DNA of 33,106 nucleotides, from NCBI GenBank assembly GCA_002428325.1, contig DIVR01000028.1, positions 1-33,106 on the forward strand. The letters run 5' to 3'. The stretch is from a bacterium UBP4_UBA6127 (GTDB taxonomy: Bacteria; UBP4; UBA4092). Shown here piece after piece: positions 8,085 to 15,456 of this stretch; position 1 is the stretch's first letter; each line of letters begins with the position of its first letter. The notes beneath the pieces are model-generated. The model was not told the DNA's origin, made no database searches, and was given only the letters and a program-made list of their open reading frames with translations. A program made the position numbers and the translations under genes.

Positions 8085-8771
8085 TTAAATTTCGTTTTTC
8101 TCCTCGCCCGATTCTTCGAGGGATTCCCAGGTAGGGGTTTCCTCAGCTTTATCTTTCTTCCGGGCTCCATACAGAATCCGGAAGACAGGCCTCAGCGACC
8201 GGGCTTTATTTCGCTTAGCCTTCTGGAAGGCCCCTTTGAGTTCTTCTAACTCAAAATGCCTTTCCAGCTCTTTTAAATCATCAATAACCAATGAATTCAA
8301 TTTTAACCCACAAAGTTCAAAATATAAATGAAGAATTTGCTGAAATTTTGATTCATCCCCGGAATCCTCGTCAAGAGGAAGGTCAAAATAACGAAGCCTA
8401 ATCGGTTGGGAGAGGCCTTTCAGGCCTCCATCCTCGGCCGGTATCTCCAAAGGAGAGAGAGGTGTAGGCAGGGGAACCTTGACCCGTAAAAAAGCAGGTT
8501 CCAATTCTGTATCCGGCAAAAAAGCTTCCAGATACCCTTTTTCAACCAGGGCCTCTAAAACTTCCCGGACAACCTCCGAAGTGATTCCCAGGGCAATACT
8601 CAACCTTGCCAGGGTTTCCTGAACCACATCCGGCTCCGGATGAGATGCCCCATCCAGTTCCATGATTCGTTTCAGGCATACCCATCCACAGGGATGAATA
8701 TCCCGATTCAAGAGTTCAGGTAAACCGCTGAAATCCACCCATCGGGGGCTTTGATTCATTAAATAATCCAT
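8085..8771 (-). CDS. DnaD-like replication initiation protein
   Basis: A 228-residue protein, probably a primosome/initiator adaptor that works with the coupled DnaC-like loader. The N-terminal about 110 residues look like a winged helix (LNRDIHPCGWVCLKRIMELD, then LSIALGITSEVVREVLEALVEKGYL). The acidic linker leads to a helical C-terminal domain (QILHLYFELCGLKLNSLVIDDL, LKGAFQKAKRNKARSLRPVF), the layout of DnaD/DnaB2-type proteins. Identification rests on architecture and on coupling to the loader rather than on a diagnostic motif. Neither candidate start (8771 or the in-frame ATG at 8759) has a good ribosome site. A cluster of inverted repeats precedes the gene. Confidence 0.7.
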   Translation of the reverse strand: MDYLMNQSPRWVDFSGLPELLNRDIHPCGWVCLKRIMELDGASHPEPDVVQETLARLSIALGITSEVVREVLEALVEKGYLEAFLPDTELEPAFLRVKVPLPTPLSPLEIPAEDGGLKGLSQPIRLRYFDLPLDEDSGDESKFQQILHLYFELCGLKLNSLVIDDLKELERHFELEELKGAFQKAKRNKARSLRPVFRILYGARKKDKAEETPTWESLEESGEEKNEI

Positions 8772-8794
8772 ATTTTTTCAGTTCTCAATAAACA

Positions 8795-8924
8795 ATCCCC
8801 CTCCTTACTACGCTGCGTCCCGAAGAATCGCCGGGGGATCGGAAGGGCTGCTCTTTGTTTTTCTTTCTGATTTGCCTGGCAAATCTGAGGAGTCGGATAC
8901 AATCCGACTCTGCCAGACTCTGGC
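8795..8924. repeat. Cluster of four inverted repeats between cysS and the dnaD-like gene
   Basis: Four dyads occur in a row: ATCCCCC/GGGGGAT (8795-8801 with 8833-8839), GATTTGCC/GGCAAATC (8869-8885, one-base centre), GAGTCGGAT/ATCCGACTC (8890-8910, three-base centre) and GCCAG/CTGGC (8912-8924). None is followed by a U tract. A 64-residue frame crosses the region but has no protein-like character. It resembles a dispersed palindromic element or a structured 3' end of the cysS transcript. Confidence 0.6.
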
Positions 8925-8931
8925 TGAAGAC

Positions 8932-10347
8932 CTACTGTAAAATCCGTTTCCAATTAGTACCCTGGGGAGAATCTTCCAGGGAAATACCTAATTGAGTCAA
9001 TTCATTACGAACCTTATCAGCCGTGGCATAATCTTTTCTGGCCCGGGCTTCCTGCCGAAGCTGGATCAAGAGTTTCACCACTCCATCCAGAGTGTTTTCA
9101 TCTTCTTTAGCCGCCTGCCCGCCGAATAATCCAAAGATAGAACCAAACAACCGAAGGGTCTTTTCACCCGATTTCAGGTAGGTGATATCTTCGGCTGAAA
9201 GGGTTTTTTCAGCCAGTTTTTGATTTAGGGCAGTAACCAGTTCAAAAAGGACAGCCATGGCTCTTGAGGTATTGAAATCCTCCTCCATCGCCGCATCGAA
9301 TGCCGCCACCGATTCAGTGATAAGCGGAATTTCCTCAGTATCCCCGGTCGGAGAACCCAGTTTCAGTTTAATGTTTTCCAGGCAGTTGTAGGCTCGCTGC
9401 AGCGCCGCATTGGCTTCCTTCAGGCTTTCCTCAGAGAAATCCAAGGGACTCCGGTAATGGGAACTTAACATAAAATACCGAATCGCTTCCGCTGAATAAA
9501 GTTTCAACGCTTCCCTGACGGTAACAAAATTCCCCAGGGATTTGGACATTTTTTCCCCACCCATCTTCAGGAAAGCCACATGCATCCAATATTTGGCAAA
9601 AGGCTTATCCGTAGCGCCTTCCGCCTGGGCAATTTCATTCTCATGATGGGGGAAAACCAGGTCTTCACCGCCGCAATGGATATCAAAAGTCTCGCCCAGG
9701 TAGCGTATCGACATTGCCGAACATTCAATATGCCAACCCGGCCGACCGGCTCCCCAGGGGCTTTCCCAGAAGGGTTCCCCGGGTTTGGCCTTTTTCCAGA
9801 GGGCAAAATCCATAGGGTCTTTTTTCTTTTCATCCACATTGATCCGGGCGCCGGCTTTCATATCATTCAGTTTCCGATGGGACAGTTTTCCATACCCTTC
9901 GAAAGCTCTGACCGAATAATAAACATCCCCTTCGGATTCATAAGCTTTGCCTTTGGCTATCAATTTCCGTATCAATTCCACCATTTCAGGGATATGGTCG
10001 GTAGCCCGGGGATGGATATCCGCCGGCATGATACCAAGGGCATTGCTGTCATCAAAGAAAGCTCGGGTATATTTTTTGGAAATAGCTTCCGGAGAGACCC
10101 CTTCCTCATGGGCCCGATTGATAATCTTATCTTCGATATCGGTCAGGTTCTGCGCAAAAGTAACCAGATACCCCTTATATTCCAGGTAACGCCGAAACAT
10201 GTCATAGACCAGGAACGTCCGGCCATTGCCAATATGAAAATAATTATAGACAGTGGGACCACAGGCATATATGGTAACTTGGGGAGGATTTAAAGGCTGG
10301 AATTCTTCCAACTGCCGGGTCATCGTGTTATAAATTTTTAAGGGCAT
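8932..10347 (-). CDS. cysS: Cysteinyl-tRNA synthetase
   Basis: A class I synthetase that charges tRNA-Cys with cysteine. Its 471 residues are of normal length. The HIGH-type motif is FHIGNG (37-42) and the KMSKS motif is intact (266-270). Expected zinc ligands are present: C29 (YACGPTVY), C209 (WHIECS), H234 and E238 (FPHHENE). The catalytic core is followed by a DALR-type and a C-terminal anticodon-recognition region ending in GTNWKRILQ. The start at 10347 has GAGGA upstream at long spacing. I looked for a T-box leader and saw none. Confidence 0.96.
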   Translation of the reverse strand: MPLKIYNTMTRQLEEFQPLNPPQVTIYACGPTVYNYFHIGNGRTFLVYDMFRRYLEYKGYLVTFAQNLTDIEDKIINRAHEEGVSPEAISKKYTRAFFDDSNALGIMPADIHPRATDHIPEMVELIRKLIAKGKAYESEGDVYYSVRAFEGYGKLSHRKLNDMKAGARINVDEKKKDPMDFALWKKAKPGEPFWESPWGAGRPGWHIECSAMSIRYLGETFDIHCGGEDLVFPHHENEIAQAEGATDKPFAKYWMHVAFLKMGGEKMSKSLGNFVTVREALKLYSAEAIRYFMLSSHYRSPLDFSEESLKEANAALQRAYNCLENIKLKLGSPTGDTEEIPLITESVAAFDAAMEEDFNTSRAMAVLFELVTALNQKLAEKTLSAEDITYLKSGEKTLRLFGSIFGLFGGQAAKEDENTLDGVVKLLIQLRQEARARKDYATADKVRNELTQLGISLEDSPQGTNWKRILQ

Positions 10348-10753
10348 CTTTGTTTTCTCATTTCCTCAATCAATTTATCTGCCAACTTCGTAAGCCCAAA
10401 ACCCTATTGTTTATATCAAAATAGGGACAGATTTGTATCATTTTATCATTGATACGGATATCGGGGATACCATCTCCCGGTATTTTCCACCCCCGAGAAG
10501 GGGTATATTTCCCCCTGAAGGAAAGGGTTGATTTAAATCTCGGCTTCACCCATCCAAAATACTAACCTCATTATAATCAATAACCTGACTTTTTGACAGC
10601 TGTCAAAAACCCCTACTTTTCCATCCTCAAAGAAGGAATTTGCCCCATTATAACAAAACATTATCAGCCCCCAGGTGTGATTGAAATATCAAAAGGAGGA
10701 TTGACCCACCCGGTTTCCCTTGTGATACAATCCGAGACGAGGGAAGGAGAAAC
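10348..10753. other. Divergent intergenic region between cysS and the ygfK-like gene
   Basis: About 400 bp with no gene I can support. It contains several dyads: CCCTAT/ATAGGG (10402-10407 with 10421-10426), GTATCA-N9-TGATAC (10435-10455) and the 20-bp palindrome at 10590-10609. A possible weak plus-strand promoter (TTGACC at 10701 and TACAAT at 10726, 19-bp spacing) precedes the ygfK-like gene. Confidence 0.5.
10590..10609. promoter_or_regulatory. Second copy of the TTGACAGCTGTCAA palindrome
   Basis: TTTTTGACAGCTGTCAAAAA is a perfect 20-bp palindrome identical in its inner 18 bp to the one at 1706-1723 upstream of glgA. It lies in a divergent intergenic region, 243 bp before cysS and 145 bp before the ygfK-like gene, next to ATTATAAT. 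Candidate binding site of an unidentified dimeric regulator. Confidence 0.5.
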
Positions 10754-12715
10754 ATGGCAGAGCTTTATCCAATATCATTTGCCCAGTTGGTAAAAAGGGC
10801 TATCAAAGAATGGACTCAACAGGGGTCGATCTATGATTACCCCGGGGCCAAATTCTATCGTCCTGATCTATCACTGGATACCAGTCTCTCTTTCCATGGG
10901 CATCATGCCGCCACCCCTTTAGGCCCAGCCGCCGGACCCCATACCCAGATGGCTCAAAATATTATCATGGCCTGGCTGGGAGGAAGCCGAATCATCGAAC
11001 TGAAAACCATCCAAGTCCTGGATAAACTGGAAATCCATCGGCCTTGCATGGATATCCCTAATCTCGGTTTTAACGTTGAATGGTCCCAGGAACTCCCCTT
11101 GGAACTCTCCTTAAGGGAATATGTCGCAGCTTCCATGCTGATTGATATATTCCGGCATACCCGCCTGCTGGGAGAAGAAATTCCCCTTTCCCGCTATGAT
11201 ACGGTGTTGGATATGAGCGTTGGATATGACCTTAAGGGAATCTCCTCTGATAAGGTCACCCAATGGATTTTATCCATGCTGGATGCCAAAGATATCATTA
11301 ATGAGCTCCGAGACAAGATACCTGATGAGTATAAAGAATTTCGAGATATTGATTTCCATACCCGGATATCTGATTCGGTTACTCTTTCAACATTCCATGG
11401 ATGCCCCGGAGAAGAGATTGAATCCATCAGCCGATACCTGATGGATAAACTGAACCTGAATGTCATCGTGAAACTGAATCCCACTCAGCTGCCCCGGGAA
11501 GAATTGGAAGATATCCTCCATAATCGGCTGGGTTATTCTGAATTGACCGTCAATCCCAAGGCTTTTGAAACAGCCCTCCGCTTGGAAGAAGCCGCCGAAA
11601 TGGCCCAAAGACTGACTTCCCATGCCATGAATAATAACCGAAGTTTCGGGGTAAAATTCTCCAATACCCTGGAGATCCTCAATCACCGGGAGACATTTAA
11701 AGAAGATTCTGTCATGTATTTGTCCGGCCCTCCCCTCCATGGGGTAGCAATCCTTTTGGCTAAAAAGTTCAGGGAGAAAGTCGGGCCGGAAATGCCCTTC
11801 TCCTTTTCCGCCGGGATAGACCGGCAGAACTTCCCCCAAGCGGTTGCCTGTGGGTTCAATCCGGTTACGACTTGCACTGATATTCTCAAAACCGGCGGAT
11901 ACCAGCGGCTTCCCCTCTACTTGAAAGCCCTGGAAGAAACTATGAGGCTGGCGGGAGTGAAAACCCTTCGGGAGTTTATTCATAAACAACCAGGAACCCA
12001 GAAATTAACCCCGGAAGAATCGGCTTACCATTACCTGAAAGATTATGCCAAAGAAGTCTTGGTCTCTCCCCGATACCGAAAAGACCAGAATCAGGCCGTC
12101 CCCAAAAAAGTGGATTCTCAGCTGAGACTCTTTGACTGTCTGACTTGTGATAAATGTATTCCCGTCTGCCCCAATGGCGCTAATTTCTTTTATGAAACAC
12201 CGGTAGTGAATTTAAAAACTCCCCTCTATCGGGTAGAGGAAGACAGCCTCGTCCCGGCAAGGATACTCAATTTCAACCTGAAAAAATCCCGGCAAATCGC
12301 CAATTATGCCGACTTCTGCAATGAATGCGGCAACTGTGATACCTATTGCCCGGAATCTGGAGGACCTTATATCGTTAAACCCTCATTTTTCGGCTCCCTG
12401 GAGACCTTCAAATACCATAAGGACCATGACGGATTTTATGCCGAAAAGGATACCGATGGCACCTCTCGAATCTGGGGAAGGCTGGGGGGAGAGGATTATT
12501 ACCTGGAATGTCCCCCTGAACAGGGACTCTATCTTTATCGGGATTACTACCTGGAAGTCCAAATAGACCCTCACTCCTTTGAAATAACCCGTTGGGATAC
12601 CTTTGATATCCCTCCCGCCGGATACCGGCTGGATATGACCCTCTTCCATACTCTCAGACTCCTGATGGAAGGGGTGTTAGCCTCCACAAAAATGAATTAC
12701 CTTAATAGCCGTTGA
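10754..12715 (+). CDS. YgfK-like Fe-S oxidoreductase lacking the internal flavin/NAD(P)H module
   Basis: Related to YgfK (annotated as putative selenate reductase subunit) and to the PreA/dihydroorotate dehydrogenase fold. The 653 residues begin with a YgfK-type barrel: ATPLGPAAGPHTQMAQNI (about 53-70), IELKTIQVLDKLE, LSTFHGCPGEEIE, VKLNPTQLP and TDILKTGGYQRL. It then passes straight to two 4Fe-4S clusters (C462, C465, C468, C472 and C522, C525, C528, C532). E. coli YgfK is about 1,030 residues because a GltD-like FAD/NAD(P)H domain sits between these parts; here that module is absent. Electrons must therefore come from another protein. GGAGA lies before the ATG. Substrate unknown; the selenate annotation itself is weak. 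Confidence 0.85.
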   Translation: MAELYPISFAQLVKRAIKEWTQQGSIYDYPGAKFYRPDLSLDTSLSFHGHHAATPLGPAAGPHTQMAQNIIMAWLGGSRIIELKTIQVLDKLEIHRPCMDIPNLGFNVEWSQELPLELSLREYVAASMLIDIFRHTRLLGEEIPLSRYDTVLDMSVGYDLKGISSDKVTQWILSMLDAKDIINELRDKIPDEYKEFRDIDFHTRISDSVTLSTFHGCPGEEIESISRYLMDKLNLNVIVKLNPTQLPREELEDILHNRLGYSELTVNPKAFETALRLEEAAEMAQRLTSHAMNNNRSFGVKFSNTLEILNHRETFKEDSVMYLSGPPLHGVAILLAKKFREKVGPEMPFSFSAGIDRQNFPQAVACGFNPVTTCTDILKTGGYQRLPLYLKALEETMRLAGVKTLREFIHKQPGTQKLTPEESAYHYLKDYAKEVLVSPRYRKDQNQAVPKKVDSQLRLFDCLTCDKCIPVCPNGANFFYETPVVNLKTPLYRVEEDSLVPARILNFNLKKSRQIANYADFCNECGNCDTYCPESGGPYIVKPSFFGSLETFKYHKDHDGFYAEKDTDGTSRIWGRLGGEDYYLECPPEQGLYLYRDYYLEVQIDPHSFEITRWDTFDIPPAGYRLDMTLFHTLRLLMEGVLASTKMNYLNSR

Positions 12716-12768
12716 TTGAATTGTTCTGTATAATGCAATCATTGTTAGAATAATTAAGGAATCTTTAA

Positions 12769-13132
12769 TCTTGCCTAAAAACCTTTTTAAAAGAAAATCT
12801 TCCCCCCTAAAACCGGGTATCAATTCGGGACTTTCAAGGGGGTTTTTACTCCCAGTATCCTGACTATCCTGGGAGTGGTCATGTACCTCAGGTTTGGCTG
12901 GGTCCTGGGCCAAGTGGGACTATTTAAAACCCTTATTTCGGAAATGATAGTGATGGAAAATTCCAAGGATGCCGATATGGTCTTTCTGGGAATGAGGTAT
13001 CCGGCCGAAGGGGAATCGGTGGAACAATACAGCCTCTATTACCAGAAATTATTGGAAGAAACCGAAGAACTCCCGGCCACCGCCTTTGTGCTGGCAGCTG
13101 AAAATATCCAGTTCCATTGGATTTTCCGGTAA
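12769..13132 (+). pseudogene. Remnant of an SLC12/APC-type cation-chloride or amino-acid transporter (middle deleted, frameshifted)
   Basis: One frame from about 12820 reads FGTFKGVFTPSILTILGV then VMYLRFGWVLGQVGLFKTLI, the first transmembrane region of SLC12-family transporters. It then jumps to a soluble C-terminal tail, NSKDADMVFLGMRYPAEG and LPATAFVLAAENIQFHWIF, also typical of that family. The roughly ten remaining membrane helices are missing. In addition, the plausible N-terminus (TTG 12769, LPKNLFKRKSSPLKPGINSG) is in a different frame and meets the GTF block near 12825. An open frame of 85 codons survives from ATG 12875, but a working transporter is not possible. It lies between the ygfK-like gene and the convergent pirin-like gene. 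Confidence 0.75.
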
Positions 13133-13148
13133 ATCAAACAATAGCTTA

Positions 13149-13865
13149 TTACCAGTTCTTCATAGGAATATCCAACAGCAGAAAATCAGCCTCTTTATAG
13201 GATGCTATCTGGAGAGACTCCGCCTGGGTAATCATAGCGCTATCTTGGGGATGAAGGGTCTGTCCTCCCACAAAAACCATTCCTGAAATCAAAAAGAAGA
13301 AAAGACCTCGGCCTTCTTTTTCGCCAGGAAGATATTCCAACTTTTGATTTTCTTCCAGCAGGCATCGGTAGATTGTGGCATCCTGATTGATTTTAACAGC
13401 AAAATCTCCACCTTCCCGGGAAGCTATTGGAACCAGTTGATTGGGATATTCACCCTGAGCCATGGGTTTCTGGTCATAAGCCGGAAGGGTAAATCGTTCT
13501 GAAGGAAGCAACCAGATTTCCAGGAATACCGCCGGAGATAGGTCCGATAGAATTGAATCCCGAAATTGAATCCCCCGGCCTGTACTTAAATTCTGGATGG
13601 AACCGGCAGGCAATTCTGTCTCCTTATAAGCATCATCTTCATGCTGGAGGCTTCCCTTCAGCATCAGAGTCAGGATTTCAGTATTCGACTTATTTCTATA
13701 ATAAGTCTGGGCACCGGGGTTAAGGGTCCGGATATTAAAAGTTTTTAAGATTCCAAACCCCATGAGCCGGGGATTAAAATAACTCCCGAAACTAAAGGTA
13801 TAACTACTATTTTCATCACCGCTGATTTGATACCGCTGCCGGCTTCTGATTATCTCAATGTTCAT
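13149..13865 (-). CDS. Pirin-like bicupin with substituted metal ligands
   Basis: A 238-residue two-cupin protein of the pirin/YhhW group. Family blocks are clear: GFGILKTFNIRTLNPGAQ, EILTLMLKGSLQHED, LPAGSIQNLSTGRGIQF and, in the second cupin, GLFFFLISGMVFVGGQTLHPQDSAMI. Pirin and YhhW bind metal through two His, a third His and a Glu at about 57, 59, 101 and 103. In this protein those positions read Arg57, Lys59, Phe101 and Asp103, so the usual metal site is lost and quercetinase-type activity is unlikely. It may be a binding or regulatory paralogue. It is divergent from an HxlR-like regulator, with symmetric DNA between them. Family assignment is firm; function is not known. Confidence 0.85.
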   Translation of the reverse strand: MNIEIIRSRQRYQISGDENSSYTFSFGSYFNPRLMGFGILKTFNIRTLNPGAQTYYRNKSNTEILTLMLKGSLQHEDDAYKETELPAGSIQNLSTGRGIQFRDSILSDLSPAVFLEIWLLPSERFTLPAYDQKPMAQGEYPNQLVPIASREGGDFAVKINQDATIYRCLLEENQKLEYLPGEKEGRGLFFFLISGMVFVGGQTLHPQDSAMITQAESLQIASYKEADFLLLDIPMKNW

Positions 13866-13891
13866 GGTCGGATTCCCTATTCTTTAAAAAA

Positions 13892-13940
13892 CCCCTGGCA
13901 AATCAGGGGAATCATTACTGGATAAATAGTAATATATTAC
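13892..13940. promoter_or_regulatory. Operator-like dyads between the pirin-like and HxlR-like genes
   Basis: CCCCTG-N6-CAGGGG (13892-13909) is followed by ATTACT-N8-AGTAAT (13914-13933), which overlaps the perfect palindrome GTAATATATTAC (13929-13940). The spaced half-sites fit a dimeric winged-helix regulator, plausibly the adjacent HxlR-like protein acting on itself and on the divergent pirin-like gene. Confidence 0.5.
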
Positions 13941-13972
13941 CTTTTAGGATACCATGAGAAAAGGAGGTCCTT

Positions 13973-14287
13973 ATGCCAGAACTCCATATCACAGAGGAAA
14001 ACCTGCTCCGATTATCAGCAGGAAAAAACAAAAGCTCCCTGTTACGGAAATTATTCAAAGGGATGCATCATTTCGGGGAATTGCATCATGGGCTTCAGGG
14101 GGTCCCTTTGCAGGAACTTATCCGGGAACTTCTGGAAATGGAGAAAGACGGACTGATCCGGAGAGTAGACCCTCAACCGGATATCACCCATGCCCGGTTG
14201 AACCTGACCTCCCGGGGTGTCAGCCTGAAACATTTGATAGACAACCTTGAAGCAGAAACCGCTAAGAAGACTAAAACTTCTCAATAA
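13973..14287 (+). CDS. HxlR-like winged-helix transcriptional regulator
   Basis: A 104-residue protein with an HxlR-type winged helix: LLRKLFKGMHHFGELHHGLQ (helices 1-2), GVPLQELIRELLEMEKDGLIRR (recognition helix and wing start), then ARLNLTSRGVSLKHLIDNLE (wing end and dimer helix). The pattern of a leading L..G..RFGEL segment, a Le.dGli.R segment and an LT..G segment is that of HxlR. The family's conserved N-terminal Cys is not seen, so redox sensing through that residue is unlikely. AAGGAGG lies 6 bases before the ATG, a very strong ribosome site. It is divergent from the pirin-like gene across a 107-bp region with palindromes. Confidence 0.75.
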   Translation: MPELHITEENLLRLSAGKNKSSLLRKLFKGMHHFGELHHGLQGVPLQELIRELLEMEKDGLIRRVDPQPDITHARLNLTSRGVSLKHLIDNLEAETAKKTKTSQ

Positions 14288-14374
14288 AAAAACCGGCCCA
14301 TCTTGCCAGGGGGTTAACCCTTTCCCCTATTTTGATGTAACCGGGTAAGAGACAGTAGGTTCTCTTATCAATAA

Positions 14375-14608
14375 CTAGATGTTTCGATGGGTTCCGTCAC
14401 AAAGGTGGCCCTTATGAGAATGTTTACACATACAAAGCGCCACACTTTTTTTCTCATCCAGGTGGAATTTCTCTGGTTTAAACGGCGACCCTTCATGAGA
14501 CCCGTCACAGAAAGGCTGTTCGGCTGATTTTCCGCATTTGCACCAGTAATAAGTTCCCGGTTCCAGCTCAAGGACAGCTGGTTTCTTATCGGCAATTTTT
14601 GGTTCCAT
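14375..14608 (-). CDS. Double CDGSH iron-sulfur protein
   Basis: A 77-residue protein with two complete CDGSH motifs of the form C-X-C-X8-C-X3-H: C23, C25, C34, H38 (CKCGKSAEQPFCDGSH) and C59, C61, C70, H74 (CMCKHSHKGHLCDGTH). Each should hold a labile 2Fe-2S cluster with three Cys and one His, as in mitoNEET-type proteins and bacterial tandem CDGSH proteins. No membrane anchor is present. The start at 14608 is preceded by AAGGAGG; an upstream frame to 14631 is in another phase. It is divergent from the nitroreductase gene, suggesting a shared redox context, but no partner is proven. Confidence 0.92.
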   Translation of the reverse strand: MEPKIADKKPAVLELEPGTYYWCKCGKSAEQPFCDGSHEGSPFKPEKFHLDEKKSVALCMCKHSHKGHLCDGTHRNI

Positions 14609-14812
14609 GATACCCTCCTTGTCGATGGCATAAATCTAAAGGTAAACCGGAAAGCCTTTTTTTGTCAATCCCCCAGGGAACCCGATCGCCCGATGATTTT
14701 GTTTTTTCTTTTACAGCAGGAGTAAAAATAATGCTCATTCGGCCCGATTCGAATTACAATTAGAGTAGAGGGGAAAGAACATTTACTGTATCATCCCGGC
14801 AAGGAGGCTCAA

Positions 14813-15412
14813 ATGAAGGAAATGGATACCACACGAACCCCAGATTTCCCTGTTGAGAGCATATTTGTCCACCGATGGTCTCCAAGGGCATTCACCTTGG
14901 AACCCATCCCTGAGGAAATGATTCATCAGCTCTTTGAAGCGGCCCGTTGGGCTCCTTCCTGTTTTAACGAGCAGCCTTGGCGGTTTTGTTATGCCATCAC
15001 CCCGGAAGAGCTGGTATTATTCAGGTCTCTACTGGTTGATGCCAACCGGATTTGGGCCGAGAATGCCCCGGTGCTGGTTATTGCTTTTACTAAAAAGAAT
15101 TTCACTGCCAGCGGCAAATCCAACCGGCATGCCCTTTTTGATACGGGAGCGGCCTGGATGTCCCTGGCCCTGCAGGCGATGAAACTGGGTTTATATACCC
15201 ATGCCATGGCGGGAATCCAGACGGATAAAGTCTATGAAGCCCTGAATATCCCCGATTCTGAGTATGAGGTTATCTGTGCCATCGCTATTGGAAAAATCGG
15301 TGACCCAGCTCAGCTGCCTGAGACTCTTCAAACCAGAGAGCATCCCAGCGATAGAAAACCCCAGACAGAATTTATTTATCAAGGGAAATTCAGTCCGGAT
15401 AAAGAGGAATAA
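14813..15412 (+). CDS. Nitroreductase-family FMN oxidoreductase
   Basis: A 199-residue flavoprotein that would reduce nitro, quinone or related compounds with NAD(P)H. The N-terminal FMN-binding segment RWSPRAF (about 22-28) is followed by ARWAPSCFNEQPWRF, the family signature, and later by ALFDTGAAWMSLALQAMKLGLYTHAMAG and ICAIAIGKIGD, the last part of the FMN fold. Length is normal for the small nitroreductase subgroup. AAGGAGG precedes the ATG at 14813. It is convergent with the transglutaminase-like gene, with 44 bp between the stops. The physiological substrate cannot be inferred. Confidence 0.92.
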   Translation: MKEMDTTRTPDFPVESIFVHRWSPRAFTLEPIPEEMIHQLFEAARWAPSCFNEQPWRFCYAITPEELVLFRSLLVDANRIWAENAPVLVIAFTKKNFTASGKSNRHALFDTGAAWMSLALQAMKLGLYTHAMAGIQTDKVYEALNIPDSEYEVICAIAIGKIGDPAQLPETLQTREHPSDRKPQTEFIYQGKFSPDKEE

Positions 15413-15456
15413 AATTCACCTGTCTCCGACATTGAATGCATGTGGAAATCAAGTTA

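Noticed and set aside
8759..8953. 64-residue minus-strand frame between cysS and the dnaD-like gene
   Set aside because: It overlaps the cysS end, consists mainly of the inverted repeats and has no ribosome site or protein-like pattern.
10348..10610. T-box leader of cysS
   Set aside because: No GGTGG-ACC-GCG type antiterminator or specifier stem is visible on the minus strand.
10593..10793. 66-residue plus-strand frame before the ygfK-like gene
   Set aside because: It starts inside the palindrome and overlaps the better-supported start at 10754, which has GGAGA upstream.
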